64,000 nucleotides of DNA from Nonomuraea solani (GTDB taxonomy: Bacteria > Actinomycetota > Actinomycetes > Streptosporangiales > Streptosporangiaceae): assembly GCF_900108335.1 (NCBI RefSeq), contig NZ_FNVT01000002.1, positions 489,620 through 553,619 of the forward strand. The letters are read 5' to 3'. Numbering within the stretch: position 1 is the stretch's first letter; each line of letters starts with the position of its first letter. Under the pieces are notes generated by a model that saw nothing but the letters and a program-made list of their open reading frames with translations, was not told the origin of the DNA and searched no databases. Positions 34,762 through 44,535 of this stretch are shown in pieces. The translations under genes were made by a program, and so were the position numbers.

Positions 34762-34818
34762 GGGGCACTCCTCGGGTTAGATCTCGGCGCGGTCCAGGGT
34801 AACGCCACCCTCCCGGGA

Positions 34819-37800
34819 TCAACCCACCCCTACCGCCGCAAGCGTGGAGCCCGTGCGCGTCTTGGTGACCTTGAGCTGGGCCGTGATCCTGGACCGCAGC
34901 TCCGACACATGGCTGACGATGCCCACGGCCCGCCCGCCGTCGCGCAGCCCGTCCAGAATGTCCAGCACACCGTCGAGCGTGTCCTCATCGAGGGTGCCGA
35001 ACCCCTCGTCCACGAACAGCGTGCCCAGCTCCGCGCCCCCCGCCTCGGCCGTGACGACGTCGGCCAGCCCCAGAGCCAGGGCCAGCGAGGTGATGAACCC
35101 CTCGCCACCGGACAACGTCGCGGGGTCACGATCGACGCCGGTCCAGCCGTCGGCCACCCGCAGCCCCAGCCCGCCGCCCGCCCTCGCCCGCGACCCGGCC
35201 GTCTTCCGCAGGTCGTGGCGTAGCAGGTAGCGGCCGCCCGACATGTGGTCGAGCCGCTCGTTGGCGGCGTCCACCACCTGCCGCAGCCGCTCGCCCAGCA
35301 CGAACGACGACAGGCTCATGTTCCACTGGTTGTCGCCGGAGGTGCCGCTGGCCAGCGCCGCCATCCGCTCGGCCAGCCGGTGCCGCTCCGCCGCCGGCCG
35401 CCAGCGCTCGATGCGCGCCGTCAGCTCGCCGCACAACTCCTCCAGCCGCCGCGCCCTGGCCGCCGCCCGGTCGCGCTCGCTCGACAGCCTCGTGTACGCC
35501 TCCTCCAGCCCGTCCCGCTCACCCCTGATCCCCGCCAGATCGGGTACGGGCTCGGCCGCCGCGGCGACCAGCTCGGGATCGGCCAGCACACCGGTGACGG
35601 CGGCGTGCTCATCGTCCAGCCGCCGCAGCACCTCCGCCTTCCGCTCCCGCTCGGCCCCACTCCGGTACGCGGCCTCCGCCTCGGCCACATCTCCGAACCC
35701 GGCCTCGGCCGCCGCCTCCTCGACCACCAGCCGAGCCCTGGCCAGCTCCTCCCGGGCCGCCGTCGCCGCCTGCGTGGCCTCGACCGCCTCCCGCAGCAGC
35801 TCGGCCTCGTCACTGAGCCTGTTCAGGCGGTCGGTCAGCGTCGCGTCATCGCCCCGAGCCGCGTCCAGCCGCGCACTGAGCCGCCCGGCGTCCCCGCTCA
35901 GCTCCTCATGCCTGGTCTTGCACGCCGCCAGCCGCCCGGCCACCCGGCGTCCCCGTTCCTCCAGCTCCAGCCGCTCCCGCCCAAGCCCGGCCGCCTCTTC
36001 GGCCAGCCCGGGCTCCGCGGCGGCCGACGCCTCCAATCTCCGCACCTCCGACTCGGCCTCGGCCAGCACCGACGCCCCATCCAGCCCGAAGTCGATGCCG
36101 TCGTCATCGCCGTGCGTCCGGGCCCTGCCCCCGTCTGTGCCGGCACCGTCGAGCCCGGAACGGAGGTCGTCCATGCGAGCGCCGGTGACGTCCGTACCGG
36201 GATCCGCGCCGCCGGGCCGGTCGGCCGTGTGGGTGAGCCGGTCGTGCAGGCGGGTGCGTTCGGCTTCCAGGTGCCGGTGGTGGGTGCGGTCGGCGACGAG
36301 GGACTCGGCGATCTCCCTGGCCTGGTCTCTGACCCGTTCCCGCTCGGCCTCCACGCGGTCGAGCGCGGCGGCCAGGGCGGGCTCGCGGTCGGCCACCGCC
36401 TGCAGGCGGGCCAGTTCCTGTTCGGCCAGGAGCACGTGCGCCTCCGCCGTGTCGATGTCGAGGCCCGCGGTGGCCGCCGCCGCGTCGGCGTGGCGGGAGT
36501 CGAGTGAGGCGAGCCGGCGTTCGGCGGCCTCGCGGTCGGCCAGCGCGGCCTCGTGGGCGTTCTCGGCCTCGTGCTCGTCGTCGGCCGAAGGAGCGCTGGG
36601 GGCCGGGGAGGCGGGGTGGGGGTGGTGGTCGGAGCCGCAGACCGCGCACGGCTGTCCGTCGGTCAGGTCGCGGGCCAGCTCGGCCGCCATGCCGTCGATG
36701 CGGGCCTGGCGCAGGTCGAGCCAGCGTTCGCGCAGGTTCTGGGCGTGGTCGACGAGCACCTGGTGAGCGGCGACGGCCTCCTCCAGCTCGGCGGCCAGGG
36801 CCTCGCGCCGGTGAGTGGCCTCCAGGGCGGTCCTGGCCGCGTCGAGGCTCGCGGCCGCCGCCGGGATGGCCGCCGCCTCCGCCCGGATGCCGGCCAGCGC
36901 CGCTCCGGCGTCCGCGATCCGTCCGGGCAGCTCGGCCTCGGCCGCGGCCACCTCGGCCTCACGCTGCGCCAGCGCGTCCAGCTCCACGGCCAGCCGGGCC
37001 AGCTCACCGTCGATCTCGATCAAATGAGCGGCGGCATCGCGGACGGCCCGGGCGGCCGGAATCCGGGCGGCGTCCATCCGCGCCTCGGCCAGCCTCCCCT
37101 CGGCCTGCTCGATCAGCCCGGGCAGCACCGCCAGCCGGGCGGCGACGGCCTCGTCGGTGCGGACCAGCTCGGCCAGCTCGCTCTCCACCCGCAGCAGGTC
37201 GCGGCGTACCACCGACAGCCGGGCCTCTTCGGTGAGCAACTCGGACAGGCGCCCGATCTCGTCCTGCCGCCGCCGCTCCAACGCCGCCGGCTCCGTCACC
37301 GGCGAACCGGCATCCTCGTGCGAGGTCGCGGTCAGGAGAGGACGGGCACGGGCGAGGGCGTCGGCGGCCAGGGTGCGGGCCTTGGTGGCGGCCTCCGCTC
37401 GCTGCCTGGCGGCCGTGATGAGCGGGAGAACGCGGTCCGCTCTGGCGGCGTCGTCGAGGATCGCCTGCAGGTCGGCACGTTCGTCGGCCCGCTCGTCGAG
37501 GGTGCGGCGCAGGGTGAGGGCCTCGGCGTGGCGGCGCTGGCGGTCGGCCAGTGCGGCGGCCCGCTCGAACCGTACCCGCGCCTCACGCACCGCCTCCCCG
37601 GCCGCCGCCTGTTCCCGCTCCACCCGCACCACAACGGCCCGCGCCGCCTCCAGCAACGCCCCCGCCCAACCCAAGGGATCGGAGTCGGGCGAAAGCCCGC
37701 CAACACCCTCAGCACTCGTACAGGACGGGGCGCCGGTGGCGAGGGTTGTGGTCAGGGTGGGGCCGGCGGCTTCCTCTACGCGTTTGACCGCGAAGTCCAC

Positions 37801-38427
37801 CTCCTGCCGCAGCTCCTGCGACTCCCGCCAAGCCAGCTTCCGGTGCTCCGCCAGCCACGACTCCGCCTGGGTGAAGACCTTGACCGTGAACAACCGTTCG
37901 AGCAGCTTGGCCCGGTCTTCGCCATCGGCCCGCAGGAACTTGGCGAAGTCGCCCTGCGGCAGCATGGCCACCTGGCAGAACTGGTCGGCGTTCATGCCGA
38001 GCAGCCCGCCCACCAGGTCGCCGGCCTCGTCCAGGCGGGTGGTCAGCCCGTGCCAGGCCGAGTCGCGCCACTCCGCGACGACGACCTTGGAGTTCTCCTG
38101 GGTGAAACCCGTCCCGCGCAGCTTGGGGCGGTGCCAGGACGGGGAACGCTGGATGCGGAATAAGCGACCCCGCAGCGACACCTCCAGGGTGACCGACGGG
38201 CCCACGGAGGGCGGGGCGTGGTCGCAGCGCAGGCTGCGGGCGCTGTTGCGCTGCCCCGGGACCTGGCCGTAGAGGGCGAAGCACAGCGCGTCGAGGATCG
38301 TGGTCTTGCCCGCGCCCGTGGGACCGTGCACGAGGAAGAGACCCGCCTCGGCCAGGGCGTCGAAGTCGACCGTCTCCGAACCGGGAAAGGATCCGAACGC
38401 CGTCAGCGAGAGCCGGTGCGGCCGCAT
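34819..38427 (-). CDS. sbcC: Nuclease SbcCD, ATPase subunit SbcC
   Basis: The 1202-residue protein is a Rad50-type ATPase: Walker A GPTGAGKTT near residue 40, two long coiled-coil arms, a zinc hook CAVC in GQPCAVCGSDHHP at the middle, and a C-terminal half with signature LSGGEGFITSLALALG and Walker B GTLFVDEGFGTLDE. With SbcD it opens hairpins and trims DNA ends in double-strand break repair. Its ATG directly abuts the SbcD stop (TAGATG), so translation is coupled. The intact signature and P-loop make a useful contrast to the other SMC-like ATPase in the window. Confidence 0.95.
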   Translation of the reverse strand: MRPHRLSLTAFGSFPGSETVDFDALAEAGLFLVHGPTGAGKTTILDALCFALYGQVPGQRNSARSLRCDHAPPSVGPSVTLEVSLRGRLFRIQRSPSWHRPKLRGTGFTQENSKVVVAEWRDSAWHGLTTRLDEAGDLVGGLLGMNADQFCQVAMLPQGDFAKFLRADGEDRAKLLERLFTVKVFTQAESWLAEHRKLAWRESQELRQEVDFAVKRVEEAAGPTLTTTLATGAPSCTSAEGVGGLSPDSDPLGWAGALLEAARAVVVRVEREQAAAGEAVREARVRFERAAALADRQRRHAEALTLRRTLDERADERADLQAILDDAARADRVLPLITAARQRAEAATKARTLAADALARARPLLTATSHEDAGSPVTEPAALERRRQDEIGRLSELLTEEARLSVVRRDLLRVESELAELVRTDEAVAARLAVLPGLIEQAEGRLAEARMDAARIPAARAVRDAAAHLIEIDGELARLAVELDALAQREAEVAAAEAELPGRIADAGAALAGIRAEAAAIPAAAASLDAARTALEATHRREALAAELEEAVAAHQVLVDHAQNLRERWLDLRQARIDGMAAELARDLTDGQPCAVCGSDHHPHPASPAPSAPSADDEHEAENAHEAALADREAAERRLASLDSRHADAAAATAGLDIDTAEAHVLLAEQELARLQAVADREPALAAALDRVEAERERVRDQAREIAESLVADRTHHRHLEAERTRLHDRLTHTADRPGGADPGTDVTGARMDDLRSGLDGAGTDGGRARTHGDDDGIDFGLDGASVLAEAESEVRRLEASAAAEPGLAEEAAGLGRERLELEERGRRVAGRLAACKTRHEELSGDAGRLSARLDAARGDDATLTDRLNRLSDEAELLREAVEATQAATAAREELARARLVVEEAAAEAGFGDVAEAEAAYRSGAERERKAEVLRRLDDEHAAVTGVLADPELVAAAAEPVPDLAGIRGERDGLEEAYTRLSSERDRAAARARRLEELCGELTARIERWRPAAERHRLAERMAALASGTSGDNQWNMSLSSFVLGERLRQVVDAANERLDHMSGGRYLLRHDLRKTAGSRARAGGGLGLRVADGWTGVDRDPATLSGGEGFITSLALALGLADVVTAEAGGAELGTLFVDEGFGTLDEDTLDGVLDILDGLRDGGRAVGIVSHVSELRSRITAQLKVTKTRTGSTLAAVGVG

Positions 38428-39537
38428 CTACGCCATCGTCTCCTTCACCCTCGACGCCTCGATGGCCTGTCTTAGCAGGTTCTCCTCCTCAGGTGCGGCA
38501 GGCTCGCCGCGCACCTCCCTGACGAAGTCGAGCGCGACCTCCGCCTCCGGCCGCCCGTGCACACGGACGGGCGCGGCGGCGGGCAGGGCGCCCACCGGGT
38601 CGAAGGCGAGGGCGAGGGTGTGGGGGAAGCGGGCCCGGAGCCGATCCATGGCCGATTTCGGGCGGACGGTGTCGGTGAGCGTGACGTGCAGCCAGTGGTC
38701 CTCGACGCCGGCGTAGCGCGGCTGGGTGAGGAGGTCGTCGAGGTCGCCGCGCAGCCGGCCGACGGGGCGCGGGACGGGCGCCGCTACGAACTCCGTCTCC
38801 GCCCCCAGCGTCACCAGCCACGACCCCTTGACGTGACCCACCTCAGAGAACGAGTAGGCCAGCGGCGAGCCCGAATAACGCACCGTCTCCGACATGCGCT
38901 GGCGCCCGTGCAGATGCCCGAGCGCCACATAGTCGACCCCGTCGAAGGCGGACAGCGGCACGTGCGCCACCCCGCCCACGCTGATGTCGCGCTCGCTGTC
39001 GCTCGCCTGCCCTCCGGTCACGAAGCAGTGGGACAGCACCACCGAGGCGCGGTGCCGTACGGCATCGGCCCTGATGCGCGTCATCGCGTGCGTGATCGCG
39101 GCGGTGTGGCCGCGGTCGGGCAGCTCCCAGGCGGCCCGCACCAGCTCCGGCTCCAGGTAGGGGATGCCGTAGAAGGCCACGCCGTCGACCAGCACCGGCT
39201 CCCACGACTGGCCGGGCGAGGTGCGCACGTGCACCCCGGCCGCCTCGAACAGGCCGGAGCCGAACCGCAGCCGCAGCGCCGAGTCGTGGTTGCCGCTGAT
39301 CAGCACCACCCGGGCCCCGGCCGCGCGCAGCCGCGCGAGCGCGTCGTCGAGCAGCGCCACCGCGTCCACCGGCGGCAGCGCCCGGTCGTAGACGTCGCCC
39401 GCGACCGCCACCACGTCGACCCGCTCGGCCCGCACCGTCTCCACCAGGTGGTCGACGAACGCCGCCTGCCCGGCGAGCAGGCTCTCCCGGTGGAAGGAGC
39501 GCCCGAGATGCCAGTCGGAGGTGTGCAGGATGCGCAT
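38428..39537 (-). CDS. sbcD: Nuclease SbcCD, exonuclease subunit SbcD
   Basis: The 369-residue Mre11-type nuclease has the metallophosphoesterase motifs TSDWHLGRSF, AVAGDVYDR, ISGNHDSALRL and LGHLHGRQ, in order. It supplies the metal-dependent nuclease of the SbcCD complex, ordered sbcD-sbcC as usual in actinomycetes. ATG at 39537 begins exactly at the conserved MRILHTSDWHLG, though the frame is open further upstream. It faces the hydrolase gene at 39645 across a 107-bp divergent gap. Confidence 0.95.
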   Translation of the reverse strand: MRILHTSDWHLGRSFHRESLLAGQAAFVDHLVETVRAERVDVVAVAGDVYDRALPPVDAVALLDDALARLRAAGARVVLISGNHDSALRLRFGSGLFEAAGVHVRTSPGQSWEPVLVDGVAFYGIPYLEPELVRAAWELPDRGHTAAITHAMTRIRADAVRHRASVVLSHCFVTGGQASDSERDISVGGVAHVPLSAFDGVDYVALGHLHGRQRMSETVRYSGSPLAYSFSEVGHVKGSWLVTLGAETEFVAAPVPRPVGRLRGDLDDLLTQPRYAGVEDHWLHVTLTDTVRPKSAMDRLRARFPHTLALAFDPVGALPAAAPVRVHGRPEAEVALDFVREVRGEPAAPEEENLLRQAIEASRVKETMA

Positions 39538-39644
39538 GTCCCAGGAAGCTAACAGCTCCCACCGACAAATGCGGTCGCTCCTGTCCCACCCGCCAGGAGT
39601 AGGCTGGAAGATCGGCGGGCAAACCAACGCACATGGGGAGGCCA

Positions 39645-41138
39645 ATGCGCACTGGCCGTGGCACTCTGAGCGTCGCTGCCGGTCTGGCGCTGGTGGCACT
39701 CGCGTCGGTCGGTTACGTGCTGCCTCCCGCGTTCGACCCGCCGCCGCTCAAGGCCGACCCCGCGTTCCAGTCCGTCCCGGCGCAACCGGCCGCCGAGCTC
39801 AAGCCGGTGGTGGCGGCCGACCCCATCCGCCGCGAGGAGATCTCGCTCCCCGCGGAGGGCCAGCGCCTGGAGGGAACGCTCCGGATGCCGCTCACGCACG
39901 GCCGCCATCCGGCGATGGTGTTCGTGTCGGGGTCGGGCAACGGCTCACGCACGGAGTTCACGCCGCAGGCGGAGTTCCTGGCCAAGGCGGGCATCGCGAC
40001 GATCGCGTTCGACAAGCGCACGGTCGGCTACAACTTCCGCGAACGCGACTTCGGGCTGCTCGCCGACGACGCGCTGCGGATGGTGGAATACCTGCGCACC
40101 CGTCCCGAGGTCGACCCCGGGCGCGTCGGGGTGTGGGGCGTCAGCGAGGGCGGCTGGGTGGTGCCGATCGCGGCGGCCAAGAGCTCGGGCGTCGGCTACA
40201 TCGTGCTGGTGTCCTCGCCGAACGTCTCACCGCTGCGCCAGGTCGCCTGGGCGCTGAACGAGCAGTTGCTGCGGCTGCACGCCCCCGCCGGCTCCCGCGA
40301 CCTGCTCACCAGGGCGATGGGCGGGGTCGGCTTCAACTTCCTGCGCTACGACGCCATGCCCGCGCTGGAGCAGATCAAGCAGCCCGTCCTGGCGTTCTAC
40401 GGCACCACCGACCCCTCGATCCCCTTCGTCGAGTCCACCCAGGCGCTCGTCAAGGGGCTCGACAAGGCGGGCAACGACAAGTACACGATCCGTTTCATGG
40501 CCAACGGCGACCACGCCATGCGGGTCCACGGCGGCGAGTTCACCAAGGGCTATTTAGAAACGCTCGCCAACTGGATCAGCGGCCTGCCGGGCACGGCCAA
40601 GCCCGCGGTGCACATGGCGGGCGCCACCCCGGTCCAGCGGTTCGAGGCCAGCGACGTGCCCGCCGCCCCCTGGTACGCCGGCGGCACCATGCTCGGCCTG
40701 ACCATCTGCCTGGCCGCCGTCGGCTACGTGGCCGGCCCGGTCGCGGCCATGGTCGTACGCCTGCGCCGCCGCCGTCCCACCCCCGCCGAGACCAACGCCC
40801 GCCTCTGGCCGCCGATCCGGCGGAGAATGACCAGGATGGCCTGGACCAGCCTCGGCCTGCTGGTGTCGGTGGTGGCGTTCATCACGCTGCTGGTGCTGTT
40901 CTCGGTCAACCAGGCGGGCGCGTGGCCCGCCGTGCTGGCCGGCTGGCTCGTCATCCGCCTGCTGGCCGTGCTCATGCTGATCCAGGAGGTCACGGCCGTG
41001 GCCGCGTTCGTGTCGGCGCTGCGCGAGGGCCTGCAGCCGAGCAGGTGGCAGCACGTGACGGTCGCGGGCGTGCTCGGCGGCACGGGGCTGCTGATGGTGG
41101 CGGCGGCCTACTACGGGCTGTTCTCCTTCCCCTGGTGA
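39645..41138 (+). CDS. Alpha/beta hydrolase with C-terminal membrane domain
   Basis: The 497-residue protein starts with a signal-anchor helix (LSVAAGLALVALASVGYVL). A serine-hydrolase domain follows (GVWGVSEGGWVV nucleophile Ser; YGTTDPSIPF; NGDHAM His), and then four membrane helices at about 340-490. The enzyme domain should face outside. It resembles prolyl oligopeptidase-like or dienelactone hydrolase-like domains; the substrate is unknown. ATG with GGGGAGG upstream. The 3' end overlaps the convergent lipase gene by 28 bp. Confidence 0.8.
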   Translation: MRTGRGTLSVAAGLALVALASVGYVLPPAFDPPPLKADPAFQSVPAQPAAELKPVVAADPIRREEISLPAEGQRLEGTLRMPLTHGRHPAMVFVSGSGNGSRTEFTPQAEFLAKAGIATIAFDKRTVGYNFRERDFGLLADDALRMVEYLRTRPEVDPGRVGVWGVSEGGWVVPIAAAKSSGVGYIVLVSSPNVSPLRQVAWALNEQLLRLHAPAGSRDLLTRAMGGVGFNFLRYDAMPALEQIKQPVLAFYGTTDPSIPFVESTQALVKGLDKAGNDKYTIRFMANGDHAMRVHGGEFTKGYLETLANWISGLPGTAKPAVHMAGATPVQRFEASDVPAAPWYAGGTMLGLTICLAAVGYVAGPVAAMVVRLRRRRPTPAETNARLWPPIRRRMTRMAWTSLGLLVSVVAFITLLVLFSVNQAGAWPAVLAGWLVIRLLAVLMLIQEVTAVAAFVSALREGLQPSRWQHVTVAGVLGGTGLLMVAAAYYGLFSFPW

Positions 41139-42052
41139 ATGAAGGCGGCCATCCAGCGGTCCACTTCGGCGAACACTTGCTTGCGCGCGGGCTCCGCCGA
41201 CAACACCAGATCGTGTACGCCGTCCGCGATCCGCACACACGTCACGTGCGGCCCCACCGAGGTGGACCAGCGGGCGATGTGACGCGGGTCGAGCACGATG
41301 TCGGCCGAGCGCGCCTCCGGGACGAAGTCGCGTACCCGAAGCCCGTTCGTGGAGGCGAGCACCAGCACCGGCACGTCCACCGCCAGCCCCGCGTGCAGCC
41401 GCCGCTGCGCCCGGCGGATGGCGGCCAGCCACATGGCGTGCACCGAGAAGCCGCGCAGGGGCTTGAGCTCCAGGTCGTAGTCCCATTCGCCCTGCTCGGT
41501 GCGGTGCAGCGTCCGCCCGTACACGGTGCTGACGCCCAGCGGCAGCGCCCGGCGCGTGTACGACAGCGGCGTCCGCAGCAGATCGGCGGCCAGCCGCAGC
41601 GGCGTGGGCACATTGAGGTCGAAGAACGGGCTGTTGAGCACGAGCCCCTGCACCAGGCCCCGGCCACGGACCCGGTCGGCCCACAGAGGGGCGATCAGGC
41701 CGCCGGTCGAGTGGGCGTTGATCGTCAGCTCGTCGTGGTCGCTCCGGATGATCCGGACCGCCTCGTCGATCTCCGGGAAGTAGTCGGTGACGCTCCTGAT
41801 CAGGCCCCTGGTCTGGTGCGGCAGCAGCGAACGGCCGTATTTGCGCAGATCGAGGGCGTAGAAGTCGATGCCGCGCTGGACGTAGTGCTCGGCCAGGTGG
41901 TCCTGGAAGAAGTAGTCGGTGAACCCGTGCAGATAGAGCACCGCCCGGCGGGAGGCGGCCCCTTCGACGGGCTGGGCCTTCCTGCACACCAGCGTGGCGA
42001 CGACCTGGCCCTCGAAGTCGTCGGGCAGGGGGAGCACGGTGATCTCGTACAT
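41111..42052 (-). CDS. Lysophospholipase/monoglyceride-lipase-like alpha/beta hydrolase
   Basis: The 313-residue protein has the nucleophile elbow NAHSTGGLIAP and the early YLHGFTDYFF oxyanion region, typical of the monoglyceride lipase/serine aminopeptidase group, followed by a C-terminal acid/His pair (CVRIADGVHDL). It would hydrolyse lipid or ester substrates in the cytoplasm. The ATG at 42052 lies two bases after the enoyl-CoA hydratase stop region, so the pair is probably cotranscribed, which suggests lipid catabolism. An ATG at 42064 is an alternative. Confidence 0.82.
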   Translation of the reverse strand: MYEITVLPLPDDFEGQVVATLVCRKAQPVEGAASRRAVLYLHGFTDYFFQDHLAEHYVQRGIDFYALDLRKYGRSLLPHQTRGLIRSVTDYFPEIDEAVRIIRSDHDELTINAHSTGGLIAPLWADRVRGRGLVQGLVLNSPFFDLNVPTPLRLAADLLRTPLSYTRRALPLGVSTVYGRTLHRTEQGEWDYDLELKPLRGFSVHAMWLAAIRRAQRRLHAGLAVDVPVLVLASTNGLRVRDFVPEARSADIVLDPRHIARWSTSVGPHVTCVRIADGVHDLVLSAEPARKQVFAEVDRWMAAFIHQGKENSP

Positions 42053-42053
42053 G

Positions 42054-42914
42054 CTAGACACCATAAGGATCGTCGGGCCACGACGGCACACCGGGCGGCA
42101 GGTCCTTGCTCACCTTCATCGGGAAGGCGGCCCGCCGCTTGTCCAGGAACGCCGTCACGCCCTCCACCGTGTCGGGAGCGCCGCCCAGCTCGGCCATGAG
42201 GCGTGAGTCGGCCGCGTGCGCCTCCCACGGCGAGGCCGCCGACAGGCCGGACCACATCAGGCGGCGGATGGCGGCCACGGAGACGGCCGAGGTGTTGTCG
42301 GCGATCTCGCGGGCCAGCGCGTACGCGGCCGGCAGCAGCTCATCCGGAGCGTGGACGCGCGAGACCAGCCGCCCTTCGAGCGCCTCCGAGGCGGGGAACA
42401 CCCGGCCGGTCGCCGCCCACTCCATCGCCTGGGCGATGCCCACGATCCGGGGCAGGAACCAGCTCGACGCCGCCTCGGTGACGATCCCGCGCCGCGCGAA
42501 CACGAACCCGAACGTCGCCGTCTCGGAGGCGAGCCTGACGTCCATCGGCAGCGTCATCGTCACGCCCACGCCCACGGCGGGGCCGTTGATCGCGCCGATG
42601 ACCGGTTTGAGCGAGCGGGCGATGCGCAGCGCCACCGTGCCGCCGCCGTCGCGGGGCGCCCCGTCCACGGTCTCACCCCCGTCCCGGAGGCCGAACGTGC
42701 CACCGCCGCCGCCCAGGTCCGCTCCCGCGCAGAAGGCCCGGCCGGCGCCCGTCACCACCACCGCGCGCACGTCATCGTCGGCATCGGCCTGGTCAAAAGC
42801 CTCGATCAACTCTCCGCGCATCGTAAAGGTGAACGCGTTGAGCCGCTCGGGGCGCTTCAATGTGACGGTGGCGATGCGATCGGTCACCCCGTACTCGATC
42901 TCCGAGAAAGCCAT
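42054..42914 (-). CDS. Enoyl-CoA hydratase/isomerase family protein
   Basis: The 286-residue crotonase has the oxyanion-hole segments AFCAGADLGG and GAINGPAVGVGVTMT, and the catalytic Glu in GIVTEAASSWFLPR. This points to hydration of trans-2-enoyl-CoA in fatty-acid breakdown. Between the two oxyanion segments is an extra Gly-rich insert (GGGTFGLRDGGETVDGAPRD). The lipase-like gene follows directly. Confidence 0.9.
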   Translation of the reverse strand: MAFSEIEYGVTDRIATVTLKRPERLNAFTFTMRGELIEAFDQADADDDVRAVVVTGAGRAFCAGADLGGGGGTFGLRDGGETVDGAPRDGGGTVALRIARSLKPVIGAINGPAVGVGVTMTLPMDVRLASETATFGFVFARRGIVTEAASSWFLPRIVGIAQAMEWAATGRVFPASEALEGRLVSRVHAPDELLPAAYALAREIADNTSAVSVAAIRRLMWSGLSAASPWEAHAADSRLMAELGGAPDTVEGVTAFLDKRRAAFPMKVSKDLPPGVPSWPDDPYGV

Positions 42915-43017
42915 GCCCCGAATCTTATTCGGTTACTGATGTTCACCCTCTGATTGCAACAGATTTCGTATTTGCTCCGTAGGCTGCCGCCTCTATCGAG
43001 CGGGCTCGGCGACCAAC

Positions 43018-43042
43018 GGCGGCCCGCATTCGGCGGGCCGCC
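43018..43042. promoter_or_regulatory. Strong hairpin in the LCP gene leader
   Basis: GGCGGCCCGC (43018-43027) pairs perfectly with GCGGGCCGCC (43033-43042) around a 5-base loop, about 50 bp before the LCP start and within the divergent gap to the crotonase gene. It may be an attenuator-like leader structure or a terminator for an unseen transcript. Confidence 0.4.
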
Positions 43043-43095
43043 GCAGACAACGCGTTCAGCGTCTACGGTGGAACACACGGGGAAGCGGGGAAGGC

Positions 43096-44535
43096 GTGCG
43101 GCAGCCAAGGGAACCAGTCAGCGCCGGAGCGGTCCTCGGGTGGCTGGTGCTGGCGGCACTCGCCCCCGGGGCCGCCCACCTGCGCGCCGGATGGCGCAAG
43201 ACCGGCCTGGTCCTGCTCTCCCTCTACGCCGCCGCCCTGCTGGCGCTGCTCGCCGTCTACCTCGTCACGGAGACCGACAACCTCCTGGGCTCACTGACCG
43301 ACAACTTCTGGCTGACGGTCGTCATCATCGGCGCCGGCGTGCTCGGACTGGCCTGGTTCGCCCTGATCGTGCACTCCTTCGTCGTCCTGCGGCCCGGCCG
43401 GCTGCCGCAGAGCGGGCAGATCCTCACCGGCACACTCGCCGGCCTGCTCGCCGTCGTCGTCGTGATCCCGTTCGGATTCGTCGGGCAGTTCGCCTATACC
43501 TCCCAGAGCACGCTCAACGGCATCTTCGCCCAAGACCCCGCCGACGACTCCCCCACCGCCGCCCAGCCCAAGCCAGAAGACCCCTGGGCCGGCCGCGACC
43601 GCGTCAACATCCTGCTCCTCGGCGGCGACGCCGACGACCACAGAACCGGCGTACGCACCGACAGCATGAACCTGGCCAGCATCGACGTGAAAACAGGCGG
43701 CACCGTCCTGTTCAGCCTCCCGCGCAACCTGGAGGACGTCCGCTTCCGCCCCGGCACCCCCATGGCCAAACGCTTCCCCACCGGCTTCCGCCTCCCGCCC
43801 GACCCCGGCGGCGGCCGCAGCGACCTGCTCAACAGCGTCTGGGAGTACGCCGACGCCCACCCCGAGATCTTCGGCGGCAAGCAGAAACAGGGCCCCAAAG
43901 TCCTCATGGACACGATCGGCTACACCCTCGGCGTCAAGGTCGACTGGTACGCCCTGGTCAACATGTGGGGCTTCGCCCGCCTCATCGACGCCATCGGCGG
44001 CGTCACGCTCACCGTCGAACAGGACGTCGTCTTCGGCCGCTACAACGAGGGCCTGGTCAAGGCCGGCACCCGCAAGCTCAAGGGCGCCGACGCCATGTGG
44101 TACGCCCGCTCCCGCACCTACAGCGACGACTACACCCGCATGCGCCGCCAGCGGTGCGTCCTCGGCGCCATCCTCGACCAGGCCGACCCGGCCACCGTGC
44201 TGACCAGGTTCAACCAGATCGCGCTGGCCACCAAAGAGCTGATCAGGACCGACATCCCCCGGCCCATGCTCAGGCACCTCGTCCCCCTGGCGCTCAAGGT
44301 CAAGAACGCCAAGGTCGCCAGCGTGCAGTTCGTACCGCCGCTGATCAACACCGGCTACCCCGACTGGGACAAGATCCGCGACGTCGCCGCCAAGGCCATC
44401 CGCGACTCGGCCGGCAAGACCGTCGCCGCCACCGCCAGCCCCGCCAGCCCTTCTCCGACGAAGTCCCCCAAGAAGAAGAAACAGGAGACCGACGACCCCA
44501 CCAAGGGCCTCACGGACGGCTGCGGCGCACTCTGA
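43096..44535 (+). CDS. LytR-CpsA-Psr (LCP) family cell-wall ligase
   Basis: The 479-residue protein begins with several hydrophobic segments (about residues 10-130; three to four helices, more than the one helix usual for LCP proteins). An outer LCP domain follows, with TGVRTDSMNLASID, SLPRNLEDV and WYARSRTYSDDYTRMRRQR. LCP enzymes attach polymers such as teichoic acid or arabinogalactan to peptidoglycan; the polymer here is not known. The tail is Ser/Pro/Lys-rich. GTG start with GGGGAAGG upstream; the 3' end overlaps the asparaginase gene by 26 bp. Confidence 0.92.
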   Translation: MRQPREPVSAGAVLGWLVLAALAPGAAHLRAGWRKTGLVLLSLYAAALLALLAVYLVTETDNLLGSLTDNFWLTVVIIGAGVLGLAWFALIVHSFVVLRPGRLPQSGQILTGTLAGLLAVVVVIPFGFVGQFAYTSQSTLNGIFAQDPADDSPTAAQPKPEDPWAGRDRVNILLLGGDADDHRTGVRTDSMNLASIDVKTGGTVLFSLPRNLEDVRFRPGTPMAKRFPTGFRLPPDPGGGRSDLLNSVWEYADAHPEIFGGKQKQGPKVLMDTIGYTLGVKVDWYALVNMWGFARLIDAIGGVTLTVEQDVVFGRYNEGLVKAGTRKLKGADAMWYARSRTYSDDYTRMRRQRCVLGAILDQADPATVLTRFNQIALATKELIRTDIPRPMLRHLVPLALKVKNAKVASVQFVPPLINTGYPDWDKIRDVAAKAIRDSAGKTVAATASPASPSPTKSPKKKKQETDDPTKGLTDGCGAL

